A stretch of DNA of 64,000 bases from Kribbella sindirgiensis. Its GTDB lineage: Bacteria; Actinomycetota; Actinomycetes; Propionibacteriales; Kribbellaceae. The translations under genes were made by a program, and so were the position numbers. This document shows, one piece after another, positions 46,831 through 56,022 of this stretch. Every line of letters starts with the position of its first letter. Position 1 is the first letter of the stretch. The notes below the pieces were generated by a model that was given only the letters and a program-made list of their open reading frames with translations, ran no database searches and was not told the DNA's origin. Location: assembly GCF_004331435.1 (NCBI RefSeq), contig NZ_SJKA01000005.1, forward strand, positions 1-64,000, read 5' to 3'.

Positions 46831-47544
46831 CTAACCCAGCGGGGAGCGCGTACCGAGTAATGCACGCCCGAGCCGCACGTGTGTCGCACCGTGCTTGATC
46901 GCGGCCTCCAGATCGCCGGTCATCCCGGCCGAGATCCAGTCCGCGCCGGCGTGTTCGGAGCGTAGTCGCGACGCTACTTCACGCAGCCCGGCGAAGGCTT
47001 TCTCGGGGTCCGCACCGAGGGGTGCGACGGCCATCACTCCCCCGAGCTCGAGCCCGTCGGCGACCGCGATCTGCGCAGCCAGGTCCGGTACGTCGGCAGG
47101 AGCGACACCGCCCCGGCTCGCGCCGGTCGCCGCGTCCGCGGTTCCGTACGCCGCGAGACTCACCTGGATCAGGCACCGCAGCGTCTTCTCCTCGGCGACC
47201 GCGGCCTTCGACAGCGCCTCGACGAGTGCCGACCGGTCGACCGAGTGCACGACCGACGCGTACCGCGCGATCGAACGGGACTTCTTCGACTGCAGCTGAC
47301 CGACGAAGTGCCAGCTGAGCTCCGGGCACTCCGGCGCCTTGGACTTGAGCTCCTGCTCCCGGTTCTCCCCGACGTCCTGGATCCCGAGGCCCGCGAGCGC
47401 CCGTACGTCGCTGACTGGGAAGGTTTTGGTGATCGCCACGAGGGTGACCTCGTCCCGGGCCCTCCCGGCCGCCTGACAGGCCTTCTCGATCCGCTCCTGC
47501 ACCTGCACCAGATTGGCGCGGAGTTCGTCGGTCCGTGTCCTCAC
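46831..47544 (-). CDS. PLP homeostasis protein (YggS family)
   Basis: The 237-residue protein is a fold-III PLP-binding protein without known enzymatic activity that affects pyridoxal phosphate and amino acid balance. The PLP lysine is in LVAITKTFPVSDV; GENREQE and WHFVGQLQSKK are also typical. The C-terminus (SAGMTGDLEAAIKHGATHVRLG) closes the barrel. The gene shares a 4-bp overlap with pgeF and lies before sepF, the usual order. Confidence 0.93.
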   Translation of the reverse strand: MRTRTDELRANLVQVQERIEKACQAAGRARDEVTLVAITKTFPVSDVRALAGLGIQDVGENREQELKSKAPECPELSWHFVGQLQSKKSRSIARYASVVHSVDRSALVEALSKAAVAEEKTLRCLIQVSLAAYGTADAATGASRGGVAPADVPDLAAQIAVADGLELGGVMAVAPLGADPEKAFAGLREVASRLRSEHAGADWISAGMTGDLEAAIKHGATHVRLGRALLGTRSPLG

Positions 47545-48269
47545 GGTGCGACCAGCTTGATCAGCCCGGCCATCCGCCCGCTCTCCGGGCCTTCGCGGCG
47601 GTACGAGTACAGGTTCTCGGACTCGATCGTGCAGGCGGTCGCATCGACCACGTCGACACCGAGCTCGGCCAGTTGCGCCTTCACCCCGGCGGCCACGTCG
47701 ATCGCGGGCGTCCCCCAGCTCGTCTCGGAGTACGACGCCGGGACCCGCTCCGCGACCTCGGCCCGCATCTCGTCGGGGACCTCGTAGCAGTTCCCGCAGG
47801 CATACGGTCCGAGGACGGCGGTGATCGTCGAGGCGCCGAGTTCCCGCATCGCGTCGACGGTCGCCGGGACGATGCCGACGTACATGCCCTTGCGGCCGGA
47901 GTGCGCGGCGCCGATCACGCCGTCGCCGGCCAGCAGCACCGGCAGGCAGTCGGCCGCGCGAACGGCCAGCACGACATCGGACCGCGTCGTCACCAGACCG
48001 TCGGCCTTCGGCATCGGCTGGGTGGGAAGTTCGTCGCCGGGCCGGACGAGGTGCACGTCACGACCGTGCACCTGGCTGACCCGCACCACGTTCTCCACGG
48101 GCACCCCGAACTCGGCCGCGATCAGCCCGAAGTTGGCGATCACGCCGTCGACGTCCGGCCCCGAGGCGCTGCCCAGATTCAACTCGCCGTACGGCGCTTT
48201 GCTGGCGCCCCCGAACCGATCGGTGAAGGCGACCCGGGCGGCGGAAAGGACCTCGTCATAGCCGAACAC
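47541..48269 (-). CDS. pgeF: Peptidoglycan editing factor/purine nucleoside phosphorylase-like protein PgeF
   Basis: The 242-residue protein belongs to the YfiH/LACC1 family (DUF152). Metal-binding residues are seen as VSQVHGRDV, RAADCLPVLLA and GAAHSGRKGM, plus the family cysteine motif GPYACGNCYEV. Members have been reported to act as purine nucleoside phosphorylases or as factors that prevent misincorporation in peptidoglycan. Its stop overlaps the yggS start. It is normally next to ftsZ; here the S41 peptidase gene and a regulator intervene. Confidence 0.9.
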   Translation of the reverse strand: MFGYDEVLSAARVAFTDRFGGASKAPYGELNLGSASGPDVDGVIANFGLIAAEFGVPVENVVRVSQVHGRDVHLVRPGDELPTQPMPKADGLVTTRSDVVLAVRAADCLPVLLAGDGVIGAAHSGRKGMYVGIVPATVDAMRELGASTITAVLGPYACGNCYEVPDEMRAEVAERVPASYSETSWGTPAIDVAAGVKAQLAELGVDVVDATACTIESENLYSYRREGPESGRMAGLIKLVAP

Positions 48270-48278
48270 GACTGAAGA

Positions 48279-49181
48279 TTACCCAGCGGCAGCCGTCGCG
48301 CGGCGGTAGGCCTCGGTGAAGGCGTCGGCCGCGGGGACGTCGACGTCGGGAACGACGCCGACGCCCTCCCAGTTGGTCCCGGTGACCGAGTGCACGGAAC
48401 GCGCCACGGGCACCGACGCCTCGAGGTGCTCGTGCAGCTTGAACCCACGGCGCGGGTGGGCTCCGCCGAGCGTCCGCTCGCCGACGATCGTCCCGCGCTT
48501 GAACTGCTGCAGGTTGTAGGCCAGTTCCTCGCCGCCCGAGAACGTCGCCGAGCTGGTCAGCACCCAGATCGGCTTGCCGCCGTCGAACCGCGGGCCCGGC
48601 ACGAAGGGCAGCGTCCAGAACTGACGCGTCGTACCGTCGGCCTCGACCAGATCCTGCAGATGGACGGGCTCGTCGGAGTCGAGCAGGTAGCTGCAGACCA
48701 ACGCGACCTGGTCGGGCGATCCCCCGAGGCAGCGCCGCAGATCGATGATCAACGCGTCGGCCGACGCGAGCAGCGACAGCGCGGCCGTGACCGCGTCGCC
48801 GGCGAAGGTGGGCGGATACAGCAACGGCCGGATCTCGAGCAGCCCGATGTTGCCGTCGAGCCGCTCGACGCGCGCCATCCCGCCTGCGTCGAGCTCGGCC
48901 CGACGGCGCCAATGCGCTTCCTCGGCCACCGGGTCCGTCTCGTCCGGCGGCCCGTCGGGGTGGAACTTGAGTCGCAGGTGCTTGTCGCGGTTGCCGAGCT
49001 GCAGGTCGGTCGTGACGCGCTCCGCCAGCTGCTCCGGCGCCTGAAGGTCGTCGTACCGGCCCTCGGCGGTTGCTGCGGCGAGCCGGTGCGCGACCTCGGC
49101 GCCGACCTCGGGAAAGACGTAGTGCTCGGCGACCAACGCGCCCAGCCGTCCGATGACGGTCCTGATCTCTTCGGTGTGCAT
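48279..49181 (-). CDS. S41-family peptidase (IRBP/CtpA-like), accessory to the cluster
   Basis: The 300-residue protein resembles S41 peptidases of the retinoid-binding-protein type: an N-terminal helical domain (VIGRLGALVAEHYVFPEVG), then ALIIDLRRCLGGSPDQV, the nucleophile segment VLTSSATFSGGEELAY with Ser, and GERTLGGAHP. There is no PDZ domain and no signal peptide, so it may be cytoplasmic. It starts with ATG 49181, leaderless with respect to a TGTACT box, and is divergent from an ArsR-like regulator. It separates ftsZ from pgeF, which normally are neighbours. Confidence 0.82.
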   Translation of the reverse strand: MHTEEIRTVIGRLGALVAEHYVFPEVGAEVAHRLAAATAEGRYDDLQAPEQLAERVTTDLQLGNRDKHLRLKFHPDGPPDETDPVAEEAHWRRRAELDAGGMARVERLDGNIGLLEIRPLLYPPTFAGDAVTAALSLLASADALIIDLRRCLGGSPDQVALVCSYLLDSDEPVHLQDLVEADGTTRQFWTLPFVPGPRFDGGKPIWVLTSSATFSGGEELAYNLQQFKRGTIVGERTLGGAHPRRGFKLHEHLEASVPVARSVHSVTGTNWEGVGVVPDVDVPAADAFTEAYRRATAAAG

Positions 49182-49203
49182 GACCGGGAGTACAGCAGGC
49201 GGA

Positions 49204-49218
49204 TTGACAAAGTGTCAA
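49204..49218. promoter_or_regulatory. Shared -35/operator dyad between divergent genes
   Basis: TTGACAAAGTGTCAA is a perfect 6-3-6 dyad. Its two halves are the -35 hexamers of both divergent promoters. On the plus strand TTGACA (49204-49209) stands 17 bp before a weak -10 GACGCT (49227-49232) that ends 6 nt before ATG 49239. On the minus strand TTGACA stands 18 bp before TGTACT (49189-49194), which ends 7 nt before ATG 49181. A dimer bound here would control both genes, so autorepression by the ArsR-like protein is likely. Confidence 0.6.
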
Positions 49219-49238
49219 GAAATCTCGACGCTTTACTC

Positions 49239-49760
49239 ATGGGCGAGATCATCGATCACCTGGACGTGTCCAGCGCCGCGCAGTTCAAGGCGCTCGGGCA
49301 CCCGCTGCGGCACCGCTTGCTGTTCGCACTCGGGCAGGAGGCGGCCACGATCAGCCAGCTGGCCGCTGCACTCGGGACGGCGAAAGGCAACGTCGCCCAT
49401 CACCTGGGCGTGCTCCGCGACGCGGGAATGGTGCACGTGGCCGAGACGCGGCAGGTGCGGGGCGGGACCGAGCAGTACTACCGGCGGTCGGTACGGCGAT
49501 TCGGGTTCACCGGTGAAGGCGCGCGGGCGAACAACACCGTCGCGCTGCAGGCAGTCGCGGCCGACCTGGAGACCGCCGACGATCCGATGTTCACCGTCCG
49601 GAACCTCCGGCTGACCGCGGCGCAGGCGGAGAAACTCACCGCGACGCTGCAGCAGATGGCCGACGATCTCGCCGACGCGGGCCCTGGAGAGTCGCGGTAC
49701 GGCGTGGTCGTGTCCGTCTACCGTCCTCGCCAGACCACGACGGCCGGCGAGGACAGCTGA
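49239..49760 (+). CDS. ArsR-type winged-helix regulator
   Basis: The 173-residue protein has a winged-helix domain: AAQFKALGHPLRHRLLFALG, then TISQLAAALGTAKGNVAHHL and a wing with RGGTEQYYRRS. The family includes metal sensors and PadR/GntR-like regulators of divergent genes. No cysteine-rich metal site is obvious. The C-terminal half (LTAAQAEKLTATLQQMADDL) could dimerise. It lies divergent from the S41 gene and 1 bp from the ftsZ stop (convergent). The operator dyad in front of it suggests it represses itself and the peptidase. Confidence 0.82.
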   Translation: MGEIIDHLDVSSAAQFKALGHPLRHRLLFALGQEAATISQLAAALGTAKGNVAHHLGVLRDAGMVHVAETRQVRGGTEQYYRRSVRRFGFTGEGARANNTVALQAVAADLETADDPMFTVRNLRLTAAQAEKLTATLQQMADDLADAGPGESRYGVVVSVYRPRQTTTAGEDS

Positions 49761-49761
49761 C

Positions 49762-51273
49762 CTACTTCAGGAAGTCCGGGATGTCGAGGTCTTCCTCGGG
49801 CTCCGGCTTCTTCGGCTTGGCCGGCTGGCTCGGCTGGGCGCTCTGACCGCCGGCGCTGCTCGGGCCGTGTGTCGGCCAGGAGTGCCCTGTCGACGGGGAT
49901 GCCGGGGTGTGCGGAGCCGGCTGGGCCGACTGCTGGCCGGACTGCACGGTGCGGACGCCGTCACCTGCCTGCGGGCGTGCGGAGTTCGTCGTCCCTGCTC
50001 CGGGCCGCGGCTCGGTCGGAGCGGGCACCGGGACCGTGTTGTCGGTCGGAGTGCTCTGGGGAGACGACGGTGCGGGCTGCTGGGCCGGAGCCGCAGGAGC
50101 GGACTGGGCAGGCTGGGTTGCGACCGGCGGCTGCGCAGACGCCTGAGGGGTCGGCGCGGGCTGCTGCGGAGCAGGCTGCGCGGGCGGCTGGGCCACGCTC
50201 GGCTGGCCGGACTGCTGGGCCGGCGGCGGGGTCGTGCCGCCGGACATCGGCGACGAGTAGTTCTGGGACGGCGGGCGGGACGACTGCGGCCGGGCCTGGT
50301 TCATCGCCTGTTCGCGGCGCTTCGGCATCCCGCCGTCGAATCCGGCCGCGATCACGGTGACCCGGACCTCGTCGCCGAGGGCGTCGTCGATGACCGCGCC
50401 GAAGATGATGTTCGCGTCCGAGTGCGCGGACTCCGAGACCAGCTGGGCCGCCTCGTTGATCTCGAACAGGCCGAGGTCGGATCCGCCGGCGATCGAGAGC
50501 AGGACACCGTGCGCGCCCTCGATACTTGCCTCCAGCAACGGTGAGGAGATGGCGGCCTCGGCGGCCGCGACCGCGCGGTCCTCGCCGCGCGACGAGCCGA
50601 TGCCCATCAGCGCGGAGCCGGCGTTCGACATGACCGCCTTGACGTCGGCGAAGTCCACGTTGATCAGGCCGGGCGTGGTGATCAGATCGGTGATACCGGA
50701 AACACCCTGCAGCAGCACCTGGTCGGCCTGCTTGAACGCGTCCAGCACGGACACGGCGCGGTCGGAGATGGTCAGCAGCCGGTCGTTCGGGATGACGATC
50801 AGCGTGTCCACCTCCTCGCGGAGGGTGGCGATCCCGTCCTCGGCCTGGGTGGCGCGGCGCTTGCCCTCGAACGAGAACGGCCGGGTCACGACACCGATGG
50901 TCAGCGCACCCAGCGACCGGGCGATCCGCGCCACCACGGGCGCGCCGCCGGTGCCGGTGCCGCCGCCCTCGCCGGCGGTGACGAAGACCATGTCGGCGCC
51001 CTTCAGCGCCTCCTCGATCTCCTCGGCGTGGTCCTCCGCGGCCTTCTGGCCGATCGCCGGGTTCGCACCGGCGCCCAGGCCGCGGGTCTCCTCGCGGCCG
51101 ATGTCGAGCTTGACGTCCGCGTCGCTCATCAGCAACGCCTGCGCGTCGGTGTTGATGGCGATGAACTCAACGCCCTTCAGACCGTGCTCGATCATCCGGT
51201 TGACGGCGTTCACGCCGCCTCCGCCGATGCCGACGACCTTGATGAGTGCCAGGTAGTTCTGCGGTGCCGCCAC
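49762..51273 (-). CDS. ftsZ: Cell division GTPase FtsZ with long C-terminal linker
   Basis: FtsZ polymerises into the Z-ring. Motifs: [20 protein letters not shown] at residues 103-109, and the T7 loop [11 protein letters not shown]. The C-terminal peptide DLDIPDFLK is intact. Between the globular part and this peptide lies a Pro/Gln/Ser/Ala-rich linker of about 150-180 residues, so the protein has 503 residues against roughly 380-400 in many actinobacteria. GTG 51273 (VAAPQNYLA) is preferred over an ATG 21 codons upstream. The stop is 1 bp from the ArsR-like gene stop. Confidence 0.95.
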   Translation of the reverse strand: MAAPQNYLALIKVVGIGGGGVNAVNRMIEHGLKGVEFIAINTDAQALLMSDADVKLDIGREETRGLGAGANPAIGQKAAEDHAEEIEEALKGADMVFVTAGEGGGTGTGGAPVVARIARSLGALTIGVVTRPFSFEGKRRATQAEDGIATLREEVDTLIVIPNDRLLTISDRAVSVLDAFKQADQVLLQGVSGITDLITTPGLINVDFADVKAVMSNAGSALMGIGSSRGEDRAVAAAEAAISSPLLEASIEGAHGVLLSIAGGSDLGLFEINEAAQLVSESAHSDANIIFGAVIDDALGDEVRVTVIAAGFDGGMPKRREQAMNQARPQSSRPPSQNYSSPMSGGTTPPPAQQSGQPSVAQPPAQPAPQQPAPTPQASAQPPVATQPAQSAPAAPAQQPAPSSPQSTPTDNTVPVPAPTEPRPGAGTTNSARPQAGDGVRTVQSGQQSAQPAPHTPASPSTGHSWPTHGPSSAGGQSAQPSQPAKPKKPEPEEDLDIPDFLK

Positions 51274-51431
51274 GTCCGCGCCTCTCGCCTCGTTGCTTTC
51301 CCGTTGTCCAGCGAAAAGACTGAACCTCAAGTACATGCTTAGACTTATGTCAACTTTAGATTACGCCGCACGATACGGGACGCTTCCAGCCAAAATCCAC
51401 GCGCCTCGCCGCACGTCTCACATGTGACGCG

Positions 51432-52172
51432 TTACCGCTTTTCGCCTTTGGTGACAGGGAGATCGGGCGCCGAGACGTCGTACACCTTCGCCTGCCGCTT
51501 CATCAGCACGCTCAGTACCTCGGCCTTGCGCTCGCTGTCATCGGAACTACCCCAAACGACCTTCACGCCGGAGCTCAGGTTCAGGGTGATCGAGTCCGGC
51601 GACGCTGCCGAGATCGACCCCACCTGCGCCCGCAGCGAGTCCGGGAGGGACGCCGACACCGTCACCACCGAGTGGATCGTTACGTCGCGCCGGACCCCGG
51701 TCACCTTCGCCTCCGGCAGCCCGGCCGGCCGGTTCGGCACCGTGCGGTACGACGTACCGGTGGCGTCCACCAGCTCGTACCGCGAGCCGTCGGTTACCAC
51801 CACGACCGGGACCCGTTCGGTGACGACGATCACGATCTTGCGCGGCCACGCCCGCGTCACCTGCGCGTCCGCGACCGCCGGGATCGTCCGCACCCGGGCC
51901 GCGATCGACCGCAGGTCGACCTTGGCCAGCGGCGTCCCGGCCGGCGCGGCCGCGGTCTGTTCGATCGTTGCCACCGGCACCGTGTCGGCACCGCTGATCC
52001 GGACCCCGGAGACCGCGAACGCGGAGGAGAAGTAGAACAGCCAGACGACCAGGCCGGCCAGCACGACCAGCCCGCCGCCGATGGCCCAGGGCAACCAGCT
52101 CCGCCACCGCACCAGCCGTTGCCGGCGCGCGAACTTCTGCTGTGCCCGCGCCAGATCGACGCTCTGACTCAT
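51432..52172 (-). CDS. ftsQ: Cell division protein FtsQ
   Basis: The 246-residue bitopic protein has a basic cytoplasmic N-terminus (ARAQQKFARRQRLVRW), one membrane helix (LPWAIGGGLVVLAGLVVWLF) and an extracytoplasmic POTRA domain (FAVSGVRISGADTV). It links the FtsB/FtsL complex to the divisome. ATG 52172 follows murC by 18 bp. The gap to ftsZ (158 bp) likely carries an ftsZ promoter. Confidence 0.92.
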   Translation of the reverse strand: MSQSVDLARAQQKFARRQRLVRWRSWLPWAIGGGLVVLAGLVVWLFYFSSAFAVSGVRISGADTVPVATIEQTAAAPAGTPLAKVDLRSIAARVRTIPAVADAQVTRAWPRKIVIVVTERVPVVVVTDGSRYELVDATGTSYRTVPNRPAGLPEAKVTGVRRDVTIHSVVTVSASLPDSLRAQVGSISAASPDSITLNLSSGVKVVWGSSDDSERKAEVLSVLMKRQAKVYDVSAPDLPVTKGEKR

Positions 52173-52190
52173 TCAACAAACCCCACGCAA

Positions 52191-53651
52191 TTACTCCACC
52201 ACAGGAGCGAGGACCTCCGGCGCAGGCTCGCGGGTGAGGCTGCGTTCGGCCAGCAAACCAACGACTTCCGGCCCGATCAGCGTCACGTCGCCCGCGCCCA
52301 GGGTCACCACCAGGTCGCCCGCCTGCGCGAGATCCGCGACCAGCTGCGGTACGGCGGACCACGACGGCTCGAACCGCACCTGCTCGGGCTTCAGCGGCAC
52401 GTGGTTCGCGATCAGGGCGCCGGTGACACCGGGCTCCGGGTCCTCGCGGGCCGCGAACACGTCCATCACCACGACCTCGTCGGCCAGGGCCAGCGCCTCG
52501 GAGAACTCGGTGGCGAAGATCCGGGTCCGGCTGAACAGGTGCGGCTGGAAGCACGCGATCACGCGCCCCTCCCCCGCCACCTGGCGGGCCGCGGTCAGGT
52601 CGACGGCGAGCTCGGTCGGGTGGTGCGCGTACGAGTCGAAGACCCGCACGCCGTCCTCGAGACCCTTGAACTCGAACCGCCGGCCGGTACCCGTGAACGA
52701 CGCCAGCCCCTCGGCCAGGTCGGCCGCGGAGAACCCGAGCCCGAGTCCGACGGTCAGGGCCGCCGACGCGTTCAGCGCGTTGTGCTTCCCGGCCTGCTGC
52801 AGCTGCACGACCGGCAGCTTGCGGCCGCGGTACACCGGCACGAACGACTGCGTCGCCCCGGTCGCGGTGATCTCGGTGACATGCAGGTCCGCGTCCTCGG
52901 CCTCGCCGTACGTCCGGACGTCGATCCCGCGGTCCCGCGCGTACGACGCCAGCGTCCGGGCGCCCGCGTCGTCCTGGCAGATCACCATGAAACCGCCGGG
53001 CAGGACCCGTCCGCAGAACTCCTCGAACGCCTTCCGGTAGCTGGCCTCGTCGCCGTAGTTGTCGAGGTGGTCCGGCTCGACCGATGTGACGATCGACACC
53101 TCGGGCGCGTAGGTCAGGAACGACTTGTCCGACTCGTCCGCCTCGGCGACGAACAGGTCGCCGGTGCCGTCGTGGGCGTTCGACCCGGACTCGTTCAGGT
53201 TGCCGCCGATCGCGTACGACGGGTCCGCTCCGCAGTGCTGCAGCGCGACCGTCAGCATCGACGTGGTCGTGGTCTTGCCGTGGGTGCCCGCGACCGCGAG
53301 GGTCCGGCGGCCGACCATCACCGAGGCGAGCGCGGCGGCCCGCGGCAGGATCGGGATCCCGGCCGCGCGGGCGGCGACCACCTCGGGGTTGGTCTCGCGG
53401 ATCGCGGTCGACACCACCACGGTGTCGGCGTCCTTCACGTGCTCGCCGGCGTGGCCGACCCAGCAGGTCGCGCCGAGCGCGCGGAGCGCGGCGAGCACCT
53501 TGCCGTCCTTGGCGTCCGAGCCGGACACCTCGATCCCGCGCGACGCCATGATCCGGGCGATCCCGGACATCCCGGCGCCGCCGATGCCTACGAAGTGCAC
53601 CCTGCCCAGCTTCTCGGCCGGTAGCAGCGTGTCAGGTGCGGTCACGATCAC
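52191..53651 (-). CDS. murC: UDP-N-acetylmuramate-L-alanine ligase MurC
   Basis: The 486-residue ATP-dependent ligase adds the first amino acid, L-alanine, to UDP-MurNAc. The Rossmann N-terminal domain shows GIGGAGMSGIARIM, the central domain AVAGTHGKTTTTSM, and the C-terminal domain DSYAHHPTEL. All three Mur ligase domains are complete. Its start overlaps murG by 4 bp, and ftsQ follows after 18 bp, in the conserved murG-murC-ftsQ order. Confidence 0.95.
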   Translation of the reverse strand: MIVTAPDTLLPAEKLGRVHFVGIGGAGMSGIARIMASRGIEVSGSDAKDGKVLAALRALGATCWVGHAGEHVKDADTVVVSTAIRETNPEVVAARAAGIPILPRAAALASVMVGRRTLAVAGTHGKTTTTSMLTVALQHCGADPSYAIGGNLNESGSNAHDGTGDLFVAEADESDKSFLTYAPEVSIVTSVEPDHLDNYGDEASYRKAFEEFCGRVLPGGFMVICQDDAGARTLASYARDRGIDVRTYGEAEDADLHVTEITATGATQSFVPVYRGRKLPVVQLQQAGKHNALNASAALTVGLGLGFSAADLAEGLASFTGTGRRFEFKGLEDGVRVFDSYAHHPTELAVDLTAARQVAGEGRVIACFQPHLFSRTRIFATEFSEALALADEVVVMDVFAAREDPEPGVTGALIANHVPLKPEQVRFEPSWSAVPQLVADLAQAGDLVVTLGAGDVTLIGPEVVGLLAERSLTREPAPEVLAPVVE

Positions 53652-54748
53652 GACGCAGACCTCACCACATCGAGGATGATCCGCGCCAATCGGTCGTCGG
53701 CGTCGGTCCGGATCACACCGGTCGCAGCTGTGGACATGGCTGTCAGACGCTCGCGGTCGAGCAGAAGTTGCGGCACGTTGGCGCGCACCCAGTCCACGGA
53801 CAGCTCGGCGTTGTCGATCAGCACACCTCCACCCACGTCGACCACCGGCTTCGCGTTCAGTCTTTGCTCACCGTTACCGATCGGCAGCGGAACGTAGATC
53901 GCGGGCAGGCCGACGCCGGACACCTCGGTGACCGTGTTCGCGCCCGAGCGGCAGACCACGAGGTCCGCGGCGGCGTACGCGAGGTCCATCCGGTCGACGT
54001 AGTTCAGGACGACGTACGGCAGCGGTCCGGTCTCTGCAATTTCACGGGGCATCTCGAGGGTGTTCTTCGGGCCGATCGCGTGCAGCACCTGGATCCCGGC
54101 CGCCTGCAGGTCCGCGGCGGCGCCCGAGACCGACTCGTTGATCCGCTGGGCGCCCTGTGAGCCGCCGGTCACGAACAGTGTCGGCGCGTCCGGGTCGAGG
54201 CCGAAGAACCGCCGGGCCTCGGCGCGCAGCGCGGCCCGGTCCAGCGTCGAGATCGCCCGCCGGATCGGCAGGCCGACGTACTCGGCGTGCGGCAGCTCGG
54301 TGCCCGGGAACGACGTCTTCACGTGCTCGGTGCAGTACCGGGCGGCGAACTTGTTGGCGATCCCCGGGACCGCGTTGCCCTCGTGCACCACGATCGGGGT
54401 CTTCCGCCGCCAGGCGGCGACGTACGCCGGGGTGGAGACGTAGCCGCCGAAGCCGACCAGCACGTCGGCCTTGGCCTCGTCGAGCACCTTCCGGGCCGCG
54501 CTGACCGAGGACAGCAGCTTCCCGGGAACAGCCAAGAGCGCAGGCGTGGGCTTGCGCGGCAGCGGTACCGGCGGGATCAGCTCCAGCCGGTACCCCGCCT
54601 CGGGGATCACGCGGGTCTCGAGGCCGCGCTCGGTGCCGAGGGCGATGATCTCGATCGTCGGGTCGATCCGGCGCAGGGCGTCTGCGGTGGCGATCAGGGG
54701 TGAGGTGTGACCGGCGCTACCGCCACCGGCCAGAACGATGCTGGGCAC
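53648..54748 (-). CDS. murG: Lipid II synthase MurG
   Basis: MurG transfers GlcNAc to lipid I at the inner membrane face to make lipid II. The protein of 366 residues has the GT28 N-terminal loop VLAGGGSAGHTSPLIA, the substrate-binding segment VTGGSQGAQRINESV and the donor-binding VCRSGANTVTEVSGVGLPAI. GTG 54748 is preferred to a TTG at 54757 because a GGGAG site is then better spaced. 22 bp separate it from ftsW. Confidence 0.95.
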   Translation of the reverse strand: MPSIVLAGGGSAGHTSPLIATADALRRIDPTIEIIALGTERGLETRVIPEAGYRLELIPPVPLPRKPTPALLAVPGKLLSSVSAARKVLDEAKADVLVGFGGYVSTPAYVAAWRRKTPIVVHEGNAVPGIANKFAARYCTEHVKTSFPGTELPHAEYVGLPIRRAISTLDRAALRAEARRFFGLDPDAPTLFVTGGSQGAQRINESVSGAAADLQAAGIQVLHAIGPKNTLEMPREIAETGPLPYVVLNYVDRMDLAYAAADLVVCRSGANTVTEVSGVGLPAIYVPLPIGNGEQRLNAKPVVDVGGGVLIDNAELSVDWVRANVPQLLLDRERLTAMSTAATGVIRTDADDRLARIILDVVRSAS

Positions 54749-54770
54749 AGCTTTCAACGCTCCCGCGGGT

Positions 54771-56018
54771 TCATTTGTACGACATACGCCGCGAAGGCAA
54801 CCAGCCGAAACGAGGTCGCCGGGTCTCTTTCAGGGCGGCCTGCGCGCCGGGCTCGGCCTTCGCGAAGGACAGCAGCATGCCGATCGCGATCAGCGTCGGC
54901 AGCAGTGCGGAACCACCGTACGACAAAAGCGGGAGCGGGATACCCACGATGGGTAGCAGTCCGATCACGGCGCCGAGGTTGACCAGCGTCTGCGCCATGA
55001 TCCAGATGGTGATCCCGGCCGCCGCATAGCGGACGAACGGCTCGGTGTTCCGGGTCGCGATCCGCACCCCGGCGTAGGCCAGGGTGAGGAACAGGGCGAG
55101 GACGGTGAGCGACCCGACCAGGCCGAGCTCCTCACCGATCACCGAGAAGATGAAGTCGGTGTGCGCCTCCGGCAGGTTGCTCCACTTCTGCCGGCTGTTA
55201 CCGATCCCGACGCCCCACCAGCCGCCGGTCGAGAGCGCGTAGAACGAGTGGTACGCCTGCCAGCCGACGGTGGTCGGATTGGCGAACGGGTCCAGGAACG
55301 ACGTCACCCGGTCGAGGCGGTACTTCTCCGCGTTCACGAAGTACGCCGCGACCGTGCCGACCACTGCGATGGTGGCGACGAACAGCCGGGTCGGCGCGCC
55401 GACGATCCAGATCATGCCGATCATCACGGCCATCAGCACCAGCGCCGTACCGAGGTCGTGCTGCCCGACCACCAGCGCGATCACCAGACCACAAACCGGC
55501 ACCATCGGGACCAGCAGATGCTTCCACTGGGTGAGCAGTTTCTCCTTGCGCGCATAGAGGTCCGCGCACCACATCACCATCGCCAGCTTGGCGAACTCAC
55601 TCGGCTGGATCTGCAGCGGCCCGCCGAGGTTCAGCCAGTTGGTGTTGCCGTTGACGCCCACGCCGAGACCCGGGATGTAGGTCAGGACCAGCAGGAACAT
55701 CGAACCGAGCAGCGCGACGTAGGCGAGCATCCGGAAGTGCCGCGGCGTCATCCGCGAGGCGACGTACGCCATCGGCAGCCCGACGCCGACCCAGATCAGC
55801 TGCCGGACGAAGATCGTGTAGCTGTTCCCGTTGACGCGCAGCGAGAGCACGCTGGACGCCGACAGCACCATCATCAGGCCGAGCACCAGCAGCAGACCGG
55901 TGGCGCCGAGCACGATGTGGTACGACGTCAGCGGCCGGTCGAGCACGTCCTTGATCGCCGCGATCCAGGCGCGTTCGCTGCTCTGCTTCTTCTCCGGCTG
56001 ATCGGCGATCGACGTCAC
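54771..56018 (-). CDS. ftsW: Septal glycosyltransferase FtsW
   Basis: FtsW is a SEDS-family enzyme that polymerises lipid II into glycan at the septum with its partner FtsI. The 415-residue protein begins at GTG 56018 (VTSIADQPEKKQ), has about ten membrane helices and shows SEDS motifs: GGPLQIQPSEFAKLAMV, the HTDFIFSVIGEELGLVG loop and PLPLLSYGGSALL. GTG 56018 is 4 bp after the murD stop; a longer frame upstream lies within murD. The C-terminal tail is short and basic. Confidence 0.94.
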   Translation of the reverse strand: MTSIADQPEKKQSSERAWIAAIKDVLDRPLTSYHIVLGATGLLLVLGLMMVLSASSVLSLRVNGNSYTIFVRQLIWVGVGLPMAYVASRMTPRHFRMLAYVALLGSMFLLVLTYIPGLGVGVNGNTNWLNLGGPLQIQPSEFAKLAMVMWCADLYARKEKLLTQWKHLLVPMVPVCGLVIALVVGQHDLGTALVLMAVMIGMIWIVGAPTRLFVATIAVVGTVAAYFVNAEKYRLDRVTSFLDPFANPTTVGWQAYHSFYALSTGGWWGVGIGNSRQKWSNLPEAHTDFIFSVIGEELGLVGSLTVLALFLTLAYAGVRIATRNTEPFVRYAAAGITIWIMAQTLVNLGAVIGLLPIVGIPLPLLSYGGSALLPTLIAIGMLLSFAKAEPGAQAALKETRRPRFGWLPSRRMSYK

Positions 56019-56022
56019 GCGA

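Noticed and set aside
51325..51353. TTGACA upstream of ftsZ as a standard promoter
   Set aside because: TTGACA exists on the minus strand at 51348-51353, but at 17 bp only TTGAGG is found, so a convincing -10 box is missing. A promoter in this gap is likely but not placed.
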